From positions 129,186-193,185 of the forward strand of contig VXRJ01000032.1 in the NCBI GenBank assembly GCA_009838525.1: a stretch of 64,000 nt of DNA, written 5' to 3'. The DNA is from Acidobacteriota bacterium. GTDB taxonomy: Bacteria; Acidobacteriota; Vicinamibacteria; Vicinamibacterales; UBA8438. A model generated the notes under the pieces. It saw only the letters and a list, made by a program, of their open reading frames with translations. It was not told where the DNA came from and did not search any database. A program made the translations under genes and the position numbers. Position 1 is the stretch's first letter; every line of letters begins with the position of its first letter. Shown here piece by piece: positions 7,804 through 16,400 of the stretch.

Positions 7804-8826
7804 ATGAGTCGCCCCGCCCGCCTGCTGGATCTCGTGCAACTCCTGGCCGGACGCCGCGCGCGGCCGCTGAAGGAAATCGCCGAACGGTTCGGGATCTCCG
7901 AACGGACGGCCTACCGCGACCTCGCGGAGCTCTCCCTCCGCGGGATTCCGGTCTACCGGAACGACTACGGCTACCAGCTCGTCGAGGGCGCCACGATTCG
8001 CCCCCTTGCACTGACCGCGGCGGAACGCGCCGTGCTCAAACTGCTGCTCGACAACCCCGCGGCCCGGAAGGCGCCGGACGTGGTCAAGACGTTGGATCTC
8101 GTGGAAGCGAAGCTCGACAAGGCCACCCGCCAGCTCGAGGAAACGCCGGACGCCCTGACCCTCGCGGGCCCGGAACGATCGGGCGCACTCGCGCCGGGGC
8201 TGACTTCCCAGCTTGAAGTGGCGATCCGGGAACGCAAACCCATCTCCATCCACTACCGCTCGCTGGCAGGAGGGCTCCTGGCCTGGCGCGGCGTCGACCC
8301 GTACGGGCTGTTCCACCGCGAGAACGCGTGGTACCTCGTCGGGCGCTGCCATCTCCACGACGAACCTCGCACTTTCCGGGTCGATCGGATCTCCCAGGCG
8401 AGACCGCTGACCGGAACCTTCAACCGGCCAGAGTTCGACATCGACAGATTCCTCGAGAGCACCTGGGCGATCTACCGTGGCCGTAACCTGCACGACATCG
8501 TCATCCACTTCGACCCGTCGTTCGCCCCGCTGATAGAGGAGGGGTCCCACCACCCGACGGAAACAGTGGCGAAGCTGGGCAATGGAGATCTCGAGTACTG
8601 CGTGCAGCTCTCGCACCTCGAGGAGATCGCCCGCTGGGTCGTCAGCTTCGCTGGCCAGGCCCGAGCGGTCCAGCCCCCGGAGCTCGTCACGCTCGTCCAT
8701 GAGATTGCGTCTGCCGCCCAGGACGCCCACGACCCAAAGGCCGGCAAACGCCCCAGCCGGCGGCAACGGCCACTCCCCGGCCTTCCCACTCTCGACGAAC
8801 CGTCGGACCAGCGCCCGTTGATCTGA
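7804..8826 (+). CDS. HTH/WYL-domain transcriptional regulator (YafY type)
   Basis: 340 residues. An N-terminal DeoR-like winged helix (IAERFGISERTAYRDLAEL at about 25-45) is followed by a linker, a WYL domain at about 135-215 (ISIHYRSL, DPYGLFHRENAWYLVGRC, RTFRVDRIS) and a WCX-type C-terminal domain to about 300. The last 30 residues are basic and proline-rich. WYL regulators sense small ligands or nucleic-acid-related signals; the ligand is unknown here. TGACA direct repeats precede both this gene and the small secreted protein gene at 8934, which suggests autoregulation and control of the neighbour. It is divergent from the arsS operon, which might also be a target. Confidence 0.9.
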   Translation: MSRPARLLDLVQLLAGRRARPLKEIAERFGISERTAYRDLAELSLRGIPVYRNDYGYQLVEGATIRPLALTAAERAVLKLLLDNPAARKAPDVVKTLDLVEAKLDKATRQLEETPDALTLAGPERSGALAPGLTSQLEVAIRERKPISIHYRSLAGGLLAWRGVDPYGLFHRENAWYLVGRCHLHDEPRTFRVDRISQARPLTGTFNRPEFDIDRFLESTWAIYRGRNLHDIVIHFDPSFAPLIEEGSHHPTETVAKLGNGDLEYCVQLSHLEEIARWVVSFAGQARAVQPPELVTLVHEIASAAQDAHDPKAGKRPSRRQRPLPGLPTLDEPSDQRPLI

Positions 8827-8838
8827 CCCTGGATCGCT

Positions 8839-8871
8839 CTGACAGGTTCTGACACGTCGGCCCCCTACGGT
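8839..8871 (+). promoter_or_regulatory. second TGACA direct repeat, upstream of small secreted protein
   Basis: TGACA at 8840 and 8850, again exactly 10 bp apart and each preceded by C, followed by CCCTACGGT (8863-8871). The arrangement copies the one at 7762, except that the CCTAC block is 7 bp further downstream. It is probably a shared operator. Confidence 0.55.
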
Positions 8872-8933
8872 TGACTTCGTCCGGTCGTCACCCGCCAATC
8901 CCGGCGATGTCTGGTCGGAGTAAGGAGTCCGTC

Positions 8934-9374
8934 GTGCAGAAGCTCACAGTCATCGTTGCCATCGTGACGGTCGTCGTAGCGAGCCTGCCCCCCCTGGTCG
9001 AAGCTGGTCCTATTCGCGAATCGGCGGAACGCGCCGCCGTCGCCGCCGCGCGCCGGGCAATCGTCCTTCAGGACTGCGATGCGGCCGCAACGCAGGGTCG
9101 AGAAGATGCCAGGGACGCGCAGGGCCGCACCGGTTGGTTCGCGGGAGGTCTGATTCTGGGCGTGATCATGCCGATCGTGGCCCATGTCAGCGCGCCGCAA
9201 CCAAGCGCCAACATGTTGTCCAGGCAGGATTCAACGACGGTGAACTGCTACACGGCGGGCTACTCCGCCGAAGCCAAGTCGCGCCGGGTAACGAGTTCCT
9301 GGCTCGGTACCGCGGTATGGGCCGGGGTCGTCGTTGCTGCCGTAGCGGCGGCTGACGATCCGTACTCCTACTAG
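8934..9374 (+). CDS. small exported/membrane protein, unknown
   Basis: 146 residues from GTG 8934, chosen because TAAGGAG lies 7-8 bp upstream and a signal-like hydrophobic stretch (LTVIVAIVTVVVASLPP) then begins at residue 4. Ala-rich segment AERAAVAAARRAIV follows, then a hydrophobic segment GGLILGVIMPIVAHV, and a third near the C-terminus (AVWAGVVVAAVAAA). Two Cys residues may form a disulfide. I recognise no family. The shared upstream motif links it to the WYL regulator gene. An in-frame ATG at 8907 is an alternative start. Confidence 0.7.
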   Translation: MQKLTVIVAIVTVVVASLPPLVEAGPIRESAERAAVAAARRAIVLQDCDAAATQGREDARDAQGRTGWFAGGLILGVIMPIVAHVSAPQPSANMLSRQDSTTVNCYTAGYSAEAKSRRVTSSWLGTAVWAGVVVAAVAAADDPYSY

Positions 9375-9465
9375 CCAACAGGCACTGGTCGCCAACTACA
9401 TACAGGTTTGCGGTGCCGGAAGTCCCATTCCGGCCCGCTCACCTGCCTTGGAAACGACCAGCAGC

Positions 9466-10638
9466 TCACATTCCCGCGAGCAGGCTCGCCATCTCACGCA
9501 GGCCAATCGCCTCGATATCCTCCGCGATCGGGTAGCGATCCTCGCCGGAGTAGACGACAAACGATCGATCTACTTCCAGGTCGTCGCGCGCGTGGTAGAA
9601 ACCGCGTGCCAGTGCAGGCGCAAGGCCATGCTTTACCTCGATCGCCCAGCGGCCGCGGCGGCCCGGCAGGTCAAGCACGAGGTCGATCTCTGCTCCCGCG
9701 GACGTCCGGTAGAAGCCAGCGTCCGTAAAGGACGGCGCAACGCGCAGCAGGTTCTCGATGACGAAACCCTCCCAACTCGCGCCGACCACCGGATGCCCCA
9801 TCAGAGCCCCGTAGTCATCGATTCGAAGCAGAGCATGCAGAAGCCCGCTGTCACGGACGTAGACCCTCGGCGACTTGACAAGTCGCTTGCGAACGTTTGC
9901 ATGGACGGGCCGGAGCCGCCGGACCATGAGCAGGTCGACCAGGAGGTCGACATAGCGGCTGACGGTCGGTGAACTGACCGACAACGATGCCGCGAGCTTC
10001 GAAGCGTCCAATAGCGTGCCCTGGCCGTGGGCCAGCATGGTCCAGAGCCGCTCCAGCGTTTCTGCCGGAATGCGCGGCCCGAACTCGGCAACTTCCCTCT
10101 GCAGATACGTGCGCACGAGGTTGCCCCGGTAGGCAAAGCTGTCGACGTCGGTGTTCGCAAGGAAGCTGAGTGGGAACCCGCCACGCAGCCAGAGACTTCT
10201 GGTGGCCGCCGCCTCGGACGGCACTTCCATTACGTCAAACGGCTGCAGTTCGATGTACTCGATCCGGCCCGCGAGGCTTTCGCCCGACTGACGGAGTAAC
10301 TCCATCGAAGCCGATCCGAGAACCAGGAAACGGCCGATCCCTCGGCCCTGCCGACGCCCCTCATCGATGATCCCGCGAAGCTCACGAAAGAGCTCCGGCG
10401 TCCGGTGAATCTCATCCAGGACTACCAGCCTGTCTTGGTACTCCCGCAGGAAGAGCGCCGGGGACGTCAACTTCTCGCGCGCCTCGGACGTCTCCAGATC
10501 CAGGTACAGTGCGTCCGCGCGCGTGGCGATCTGATGCGCCAGCGTTGTCTTGCCCACCTGGCGCGGGCCGATCAGCGCCACTGCCGCCTGACGCCCGAGA
10601 CCGCGCATCATATCGTCGGCCACCCTCCGATCTATCAT
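9466..10638 (-). CDS. AAA ATPase with C-terminal DUF4143
   Basis: 390 residues. Walker A is GPRQVGKTT (about residues 24-32) and Walker B is LVVLDEIHR; sensor segment FLVLGSAS follows. A winged-helix-like region is at about 200-250 (SKLAASLSVSSPTVSRYVDLL), then DUF4143 with a nuclease-like core (WEGFVIENLL, FYRTSAGAEIDLVLD, WAIEVKHG: the E-x-D...E-x-K pattern of PD-(D/E)XK folds). The role of this widespread family is unsettled. The promoter seems leaderless (see 10639-10675). A second, only distantly similar member lies at 23498. Both stand alone among unrelated genes, which fits mobile or accessory genes. Confidence 0.88.
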   Translation of the reverse strand: MIDRRVADDMMRGLGRQAAVALIGPRQVGKTTLAHQIATRADALYLDLETSEAREKLTSPALFLREYQDRLVVLDEIHRTPELFRELRGIIDEGRRQGRGIGRFLVLGSASMELLRQSGESLAGRIEYIELQPFDVMEVPSEAAATRSLWLRGGFPLSFLANTDVDSFAYRGNLVRTYLQREVAEFGPRIPAETLERLWTMLAHGQGTLLDASKLAASLSVSSPTVSRYVDLLVDLLMVRRLRPVHANVRKRLVKSPRVYVRDSGLLHALLRIDDYGALMGHPVVGASWEGFVIENLLRVAPSFTDAGFYRTSAGAEIDLVLDLPGRRGRWAIEVKHGLAPALARGFYHARDDLEVDRSFVVYSGEDRYPIAEDIEAIGLREMASLLAGM

Positions 10639-10675
10639 CCTTGCAATACTAATGGCGTGCGTTTAAATTGCAAGG
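10639..10675 (-). promoter_or_regulatory. palindromic promoter of DUF4143 ATPase, likely leaderless
   Basis: A perfect 9-bp inverted repeat: CCTTGCAAT (10639-10647) and ATTGCAAGG (10667-10675), 19-bp spacer. On the minus strand TTGCAA (10673-10668) and TAGTAT (10651-10646) form a -35/-10 pair with a 16-bp spacer. The predicted transcript start falls on or next to the ATG at 10638. The repeat overlaps both boxes, as an operator would. Confidence 0.6.
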
Positions 10676-10691
10676 TTGGAAGGGAGATACC

Positions 10692-11102
10692 ATGCCCAGA
10701 CTGAACACCACGCTAACCGTCGCCCTGACACTCTTCGTCCTGACGCCGCCCGCAACCGCCCAGCAATCCGAACAGCCGGAGAAATACCTGCTGCTTGCCA
10801 CCAACCGCACGGGCACGATGGAAGAGGAGCTAAACGAGGCCGGCGCGCGCGGCTACCGCTTCGCTGGCGCGCAGGGTGGCGAAACCGCCTTCGGAGGTCG
10901 TGAAGCGGTCGTCATCATGACACTCGACCCGGAAGGGCGCCGTTTCCGCTACATGCTGCTCGCGACGAACCGCACGGGTACGATGCAGGAAGAGATGAAC
11001 GCGGCTCCAACCGAGTACGACTTCGCCGGCATGACCGTGTTTTCTTCGACGTTCGGCGGCCGGGAGGCCGCCGTCATACTCGAGGCCGAAATCACCGACT
11101 GA
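10692..11102 (+). CDS. secreted protein with two tandem copies of a ~45-residue repeat
   Basis: 136 residues from ATG 10692 (GGGAGA 6 bp upstream). The signal peptide ends at ATAQ. Two repeats follow, residues about 32-76 and 87-131, each with YxLLATNRTGTMxEExN at the start and FGGREAxVI near the end; the period is about 55 residues. The duplication is obvious in the protein. I do not recognise a named family; the fold is likely a small alpha/beta unit. It faces the convergent PDLQG gene with an 18-bp gap. It shares the palindromic upstream region with the ATPase gene but is transcribed the other way. Confidence 0.8.
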   Translation: MPRLNTTLTVALTLFVLTPPATAQQSEQPEKYLLLATNRTGTMEEELNEAGARGYRFAGAQGGETAFGGREAVVIMTLDPEGRRFRYMLLATNRTGTMQEEMNAAPTEYDFAGMTVFSSTFGGREAAVILEAEITD

Positions 11103-11120
11103 CTGCCGTCAGCTCCCTGG

Positions 11121-12008
11121 CTACCGCGGCGACTCTTCGTGGGTGTGCATCTGCCGTTCGCCGGCCTCGACGGCCATCCGCCCCGCCGCCAGCCTATGCT
11201 TGTTGGTGACGCCCTCCCAGCACCCTTCCTCGTAGAACTCGTAGGGCTCGTCGGGGATGCGGGTCGTCGTGAACGCCAGCGTAAAGGGCTGCGTAAACAC
11301 GGTGGGATCCTCGACCGTCGCCTCGTAGTGGAGCGTGTCGGCGTCCGTCAGGGTCCATCGCTCGACCACCCGGAGCGACTCGCTGTAGAAGCTCCCATGG
11401 GAATCGAGCCACGGCACGTCGTTGAAGTTCCTGGTGTCGACGACCAACGTGTCGCCCTCCCAGCGGCCACGTGAGTCGCCGTTGAACAGCACGATGTCCT
11501 CGCCCACGTGCGGGCGTCCGTCCATCGGGATGATGCGGTAGGCGTGGGCCCATTCGTAGAGAATGACGACGTAGTCGGCGTTCTGACGTATCTGCAGATC
11601 TCCGCGATAGTTGCTGCGCGGCACCCCGAGCAGCAGGCAGCGATCCTCCGGATCGATGTGTTCCAGCTCGGTAGGTGTCTCCATATCCCACAGATACTGG
11701 TTTCGCTTCTCCAACGCCCACTGCTGGTAGGGAATCCGCCCGTCCGGCGGGTCGGTAATCAACTGAAAGGGAAGCCCCAGGCGCTCCGGCCCGCGGCTCT
11801 GCATTCGGGCGTGGATCGGATCGCAGCAACCGTCTTCGATGCTGTGCGACGCGTTGACGGGTCCACCGCGCCAGTACCCCTGCAGGTCGGGACGGCCATC
11901 GTCAGTGCGAGGCAATGCCCCGGACGGCTCCTGACCCGCGACTGACAGCGACGCAACGGCAAGAACGGCGGCAAGTGCGAGCACCGTCCGGATCACTCGA
12001 CTACTCAT
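11121..12008 (-). CDS. PDLQG-family secreted protein of unknown function
   Basis: 295 residues from ATG 12008, which has GAGGGGG 6 bp upstream; the frame is open further but that part is the antisense shadow of the next gene. Signal peptide ending at SVAGQE, then DGRPDLQGYWRGG, DPPDGRIPYQQW, CLLLGVPRSNY, DGRPHVGEDI, GDSRGRWEGDTLVVDTRNF and DPTVFTQPF. Third gene of a same-strand run with DUF6152 and another PDLQG gene. A His-rich end (MHTHEESPR) is unusual among the copies. Confidence 0.87.
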   Translation of the reverse strand: MSSRVIRTVLALAAVLAVASLSVAGQEPSGALPRTDDGRPDLQGYWRGGPVNASHSIEDGCCDPIHARMQSRGPERLGLPFQLITDPPDGRIPYQQWALEKRNQYLWDMETPTELEHIDPEDRCLLLGVPRSNYRGDLQIRQNADYVVILYEWAHAYRIIPMDGRPHVGEDIVLFNGDSRGRWEGDTLVVDTRNFNDVPWLDSHGSFYSESLRVVERWTLTDADTLHYEATVEDPTVFTQPFTLAFTTTRIPDEPYEFYEEGCWEGVTNKHRLAAGRMAVEAGERQMHTHEESPR

Positions 12009-12039
12009 CGAAACCCCCTCGAACCTGTCAACGTTTGGG

Positions 12040-12816
12040 TCACTTGTCAGCCGCCAGTTCCCGCTCGGAATAGGCATAGCACTCGTACTCCAGAAGCTGG
12101 AGGTGCGCCTCCTGGCGACGGTAGAGCGGCATGCTAATGGTCCACGGCCGCGTGAAGACGTTCGGATCCTCGATGGTTGCTTCGTAGAGCAGATGATCGG
12201 GGCCTGTCGGCGTGTAACGCTCGACCACGTGCAGGGCCTCGCTGTGGAAGTTCCCGGCCCGATCGAACCAGGTCCGATCGTTGAAGTGGATGACGTCGAC
12301 GACCAGCGTGTCACCCTCCCATCGCCCCCGCGAATCCCCCATCCAGAAATCGATGTGCCCCTCCGGGTGCGGACTGCCGTCCATGTAGATGGTGCGCGTG
12401 ACGTGCAGGTACTCGTACAGAATCAACACGCGATCCGAGAACTGCAGGATCTGAAACGGATACGGCATGTACGTGATCCGCGGGACACCCGGCATGTAGC
12501 ACTGCGTCTCGGGGTCGGCGGTCAGGCGGTTCTCGTAGTTCTCCTGCTTCTGCGCCAGCGCCCACTCCTGGTACGGGATCTCGTTGCCGACGACGACGCC
12601 CTGCCCGGCTGGCACGCCGGCGCTCGCGGAATGGTCCTGAATATCCCAGGCGGCGGTGTTGAGCGCCTGCCAGATCCCCTGGAGGTCGGGATGACCATCC
12701 GGCGTGCGCGGGGGAACGTAGGCCTCGTCGGAACTGGCCTGCGCCAAACCCGCCGACGGCAGCAGGACGATCAGGCAGGTGCAGGCGGCCGCGACAACGA
12801 CCGGCAGGGACCGCAT
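12040..12816 (-). CDS. PDLQG-family secreted protein of unknown function
   Basis: 258 residues. Signal peptide ending at AGLAQ, then DGHPDLQGIWQ, PAGQGVVVG, CYMPGVPR, MPYPFQILQ, GDSRGRWEGDTLVVDVIHF, WFDRAGNF and DPNVFTRPW. It is closest to the 600-1436 protein. Its start is 15 bp after the DUF6152 stop, so translation is probably coupled in the operon. No catalytic signature is recognised. Confidence 0.87.
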   Translation of the reverse strand: MRSLPVVVAAACTCLIVLLPSAGLAQASSDEAYVPPRTPDGHPDLQGIWQALNTAAWDIQDHSASAGVPAGQGVVVGNEIPYQEWALAQKQENYENRLTADPETQCYMPGVPRITYMPYPFQILQFSDRVLILYEYLHVTRTIYMDGSPHPEGHIDFWMGDSRGRWEGDTLVVDVIHFNDRTWFDRAGNFHSEALHVVERYTPTGPDHLLYEATIEDPNVFTRPWTISMPLYRRQEAHLQLLEYECYAYSERELAADK

Positions 12817-12831
12817 GGATGCGCCGCGTGT

Positions 12832-13245
12832 CTAGCGCTGGCCAGGTGGCACCGGCGCTCCGGTGCCCGACGACCCGGCGAAAAAGTCGCGGCCGTCCGG
12901 GAACGTGATGGTGATGCCGTTGGCGGTCGGCGTCCCGTCCTTGGCCATGTAGCCCTCGACCACGAACTCGATTCCAACCGGGAAGTCGCTGCGTCGCAGG
13001 CCACGCCGCAATAGCGCGGTCGGATTACCGAGCTCGACCGCCCAGTTCACGACCTGGCCGTCGACACCCTCCACGTCCATGTGCAACCACCCGTGCGGGT
13101 TGACCCACTCGAGTTCGGTCAACTTGCCCTGAAGCGTGATGGGCTTCTCGATGTCGAACTCCGCCGAAAACGAGTGGTGCGCCGATCCGGTTGAAGCCAC
13201 CAGCAGCACACCGGCACTCACGAGCGCGATCGCCAGCGTTCTCAT
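12832..13245 (-). CDS. DUF6152-like secreted small protein
   Basis: 137 residues from ATG 13245 (GGAGGT immediately upstream). Signal peptide ending at GSAHH, then SFSAEFDIEKPI, LQGKLTELEWVNPHGWLHM, and FPDGRDFFAGSSGTGAP. Homologous along its full length to 3288-3725. First gene of the DUF6152-PDLQG-PDLQG operon. The repeated linkage suggests joint action at the cell surface or periplasm, which is inference. Confidence 0.83.
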   Translation of the reverse strand: MRTLAIALVSAGVLLVASTGSAHHSFSAEFDIEKPITLQGKLTELEWVNPHGWLHMDVEGVDGQVVNWAVELGNPTALLRRGLRRSDFPVGIEFVVEGYMAKDGTPTANGITITFPDGRDFFAGSSGTGAPVPPGQR

Positions 13246-13483
13246 CGGACTGACCTCCTCATGTACCGCGCCGGCCGCCCGGGGAAGTGGGGCGTCAGCC
13301 CGTGGCCGAAGGCCAATGGTGGCGCTCCACGCAACTCTGCCCCTGAAGCTACCGCAAGTGCAGATGCACTGCAACACTTGGCATTCCAATCCCGCCTGCG
13401 CGACACTCCCCGCGAAGGAGCGCCATGACGCGCGCTTCGCCCGGCACCGTCGCTCCGGAATAGGTCCGGACCACCGCTCGCGG
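13246..13483. other. intergenic region upstream of DUF6152 operon, with palindrome
   Basis: This 238-bp gap holds the operon's promoter. The only clear structure is the perfect palindrome AGTGCA-GA-TGCACT at 13357-13370, about 110 bp before the DUF6152 start, possibly an operator. No gene is supported here. Confidence 0.4.
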
Positions 13484-16400
13484 CTATTGCGCCGGCAGGA
13501 GACGGATAATCCGGTCGTCGCCGTGCCGCGGCTCGCCACGGCCATCCCGATTGCCCGTCGCAATGAACAGCTCGCCGTCCGGGCCCGCTACGACGTCGCG
13601 CAGGCGACCGAACTCGCCCTTCAGCAGACGCTCGGTTCCGGCGATTCGGTCGGGATCCGCCCGATCGAAAAGCACGCGCAGGAGGTGTGCGCCATCGAGG
13701 GCCGCCAGGAAGAGATCGTGCTGGAAACCGCCCATCTCCGACCCTGCGTAGAATGCGGCCCCGCCCACGACCATTGACCCGGAGACAAGCAGGTCGGGCC
13801 GACGCATTCCGGGCAGCATCGCTTCGTCGACACCCCCCGGCCACCCGTAGTTGCCCCCCGCCTCGACGCGATTGAGCTCCGTGGTCCCGGGCCGGCCCGG
13901 TTCGGCTACCCACAAGGCGCCGGTGACCGGATGCCAGGCGAGGCCGCGCGGGTCACGATGCCCCATCGAGTACACGGGCGACGCACGCGGATTGTCGCGT
14001 GGAGTCGTCCCGTCCGGCCGCAGGCGCAGGATCTTGCCGCCGTACGACGCCATGTCCTGCGCCGCCCCGGAATCCGCATCACCCAGCGCCACGTAGAGAA
14101 GACCGTCGGGCCCGAATCGGAGCGCGCCGCCGCCGTCCAAGGCAGCCAGCGGCAGGTCATCGAGCAGGATCGCCGCCTCGGCCAGCGTGTTCTCCACCTC
14201 GCGGTACCGGACAATTCGCGCCACCGGTGACGCGTTGGGGCCAACCCTGGCCTGAAGCAGATAGACGAGACGGTTGTGCTCGAACTCGGGGTCGAGGGTG
14301 ATCCCGAGCAGGAGCTCATCGCCGGCAGCGAGCGCTTCGCCGAGCGTCAGCGCCGGTTGCGGCACCAGCCGTCCTTCCTTCACGACTCGCACCCGGCCGG
14401 GTAGCTCGGCTACGAACAGACGGCCGTCTGGAGCGAACGCAAGGCCGGTCGGGACTTCAAGGCCGCTCACTACGGTCTTCGTCCGGAACCGCGTTCCGTC
14501 GAGAGCCGCGAACTCTCCGCCGACACCGTCCGCGGACCGTGGCGCCGACGGCCCGGGCAGCGACGGACGTTCGGGAACGGCCGTCTCCTGGGCGTCAGCC
14601 CGGGGAATCGGATATGTCTTGCCATCGCCGCCAACTGGACGCCCGAAGAAGATGAAGTCGTTGCTGAACAAGCCGTCCGGATTCTGGACCTGCACGAAGT
14701 GGATACCGGGCAGTGACTGGAGTTCGATGACAACCCGCTCGCCCAGGCAGTCGGGCAGTTGTCCGCCTTCGCAACGCACATGGCCGGGCACCCGTCTACC
14801 GTTGACGAAAACGCTCGCTCCCTCCCGGATGTGCCGGCCACCGACGAGGATGCTTCCGTCCGACGCTGACGGGAATTCCTGGGCGCCCCGCTGCTCCTGA
14901 ATCGGCCCGACGCTCCAGAGGGCGGGCTGCGGATGGTCGACGTCCACGTTGACGCCGAGACGCGCGGTGAAAGTGCCGACAAAGCGGCCCTCGGCCGCAA
15001 GCGCCATCAGCTCGGCGCGGCTGAATGACTGCGCATCATCGCCTCGCACGGAGTAGAAGCCACGGTCGAACTGCAATGCCACCGACGTCGCGGCCGCGCC
15101 CGTCAGGAACAGGCCCTCACCCCTGAGGAGAACGGCGCCTTCCCGCGCGGCCAACTCCAGGGCGTCCAGCAGGTCCTCCGTCAACGGAGTCTCGCCGGAC
15201 GTGTGGTTCAACGTGACCTGCCGGGCAAAAGCCCCGGAGAAGCCGGTGCTACCCTCCACCACCATGTCCCAGAAGACCGCGCGCTGGCCGCGCAGGGCGC
15301 CCCACACGCTCCGTTCGGGAAAGGCATTGTCCCGGTCGGACTGGCCTCGAAGGTCGATCACGTTCCAGCGACCCTGCGGCAGGATGAGCCACCGGTCGTA
15401 GGCGCCTCGCCACGTCGGTGCGTCCATGCCGGTGAACGGCGTATTCGTACTCACCCAGAACGGCATCCGGTGGCAGTTGCCGCACGTGTTGATTCTGCCG
15501 TCGCTTCCGTCGGGCACCCCGTGCATGTGGAAGCGCTTGAACCCGGTCGCCGCATCGTCTGACAGGACGTTCGAATAGGAGCGCCGCTGGGCGGGCGGGT
15601 ACGGAACACTGAGCAGGAACTTCGCCAGATCATCGCGCTCGGCCCCGGACAGGGCGCCCGCCTTGCCCTCGTCGTTGACGGGGCACTCCCCCACCAAGCA
15701 CATGGTGGTCCGGAGCGTGGCGTCCACCAGAAACCGCGTGCAGCTCTCCTCATCCCCGATGTCGCAGTTGGGCGCCACGCCCGTCCGCGTACTGGCCGTG
15801 TTGACCCCGCCGTAGGGATCGCCCGGAATCCCGTCCCAGTGATAGGGAGCCGTATCGCGCAGACCGCGAATGGGCATCGTCGAGCGGGGCGGGATCTGCG
15901 TGCAGCCCTGCCGGTCGCAGACCGGAGTGTTCAACACCCACACCAACTGGTCGGTGTGACCATCCGGATGGCAGCTCTCGCATGAGAAGGTGCCCGTCGT
16001 CGACGCCCCGGCGTCGTTGAACGCGACGCGCCCGCGCTTGACGGCGGCATGCGTCGGATCGTCGAGCCCGATGGTCGCAACGACACGCGGGGCGGAGGAA
16101 TCGGATACGTCGACGTGGGAGACCGTGTTGGCCACCGCGTTGAGGACCCAGGCTCCCGCGGGACCGCCGCCCGCGTTCGATTGGAGCGCGATTCCCCTGG
16201 GCGCCGCGTCCACGTCCGTGCGCCCGAGCACGTTCCCGCTCGCCGTATCGACGGTGAAGAGCTTGTCCGAACCGGCCGCGGCAACCACGAGCGTGGAATC
16301 ATCCTCGCTGATCTGAATCGCGAAGGGCGTAGCCAAGGCCAGGCCCGGCGCCGGATGGACCGGCGGCAGCGGTTCCAGTTCGATGAAGGCGGGCGCACCA

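Noticed and set aside
13421-13470. Tiny ORF with GGAG before ATG 13424 in the DUF6152 upstream region
   Set aside because: Only about 12 codons, no conserved residues, unlikely to be a leader peptide.
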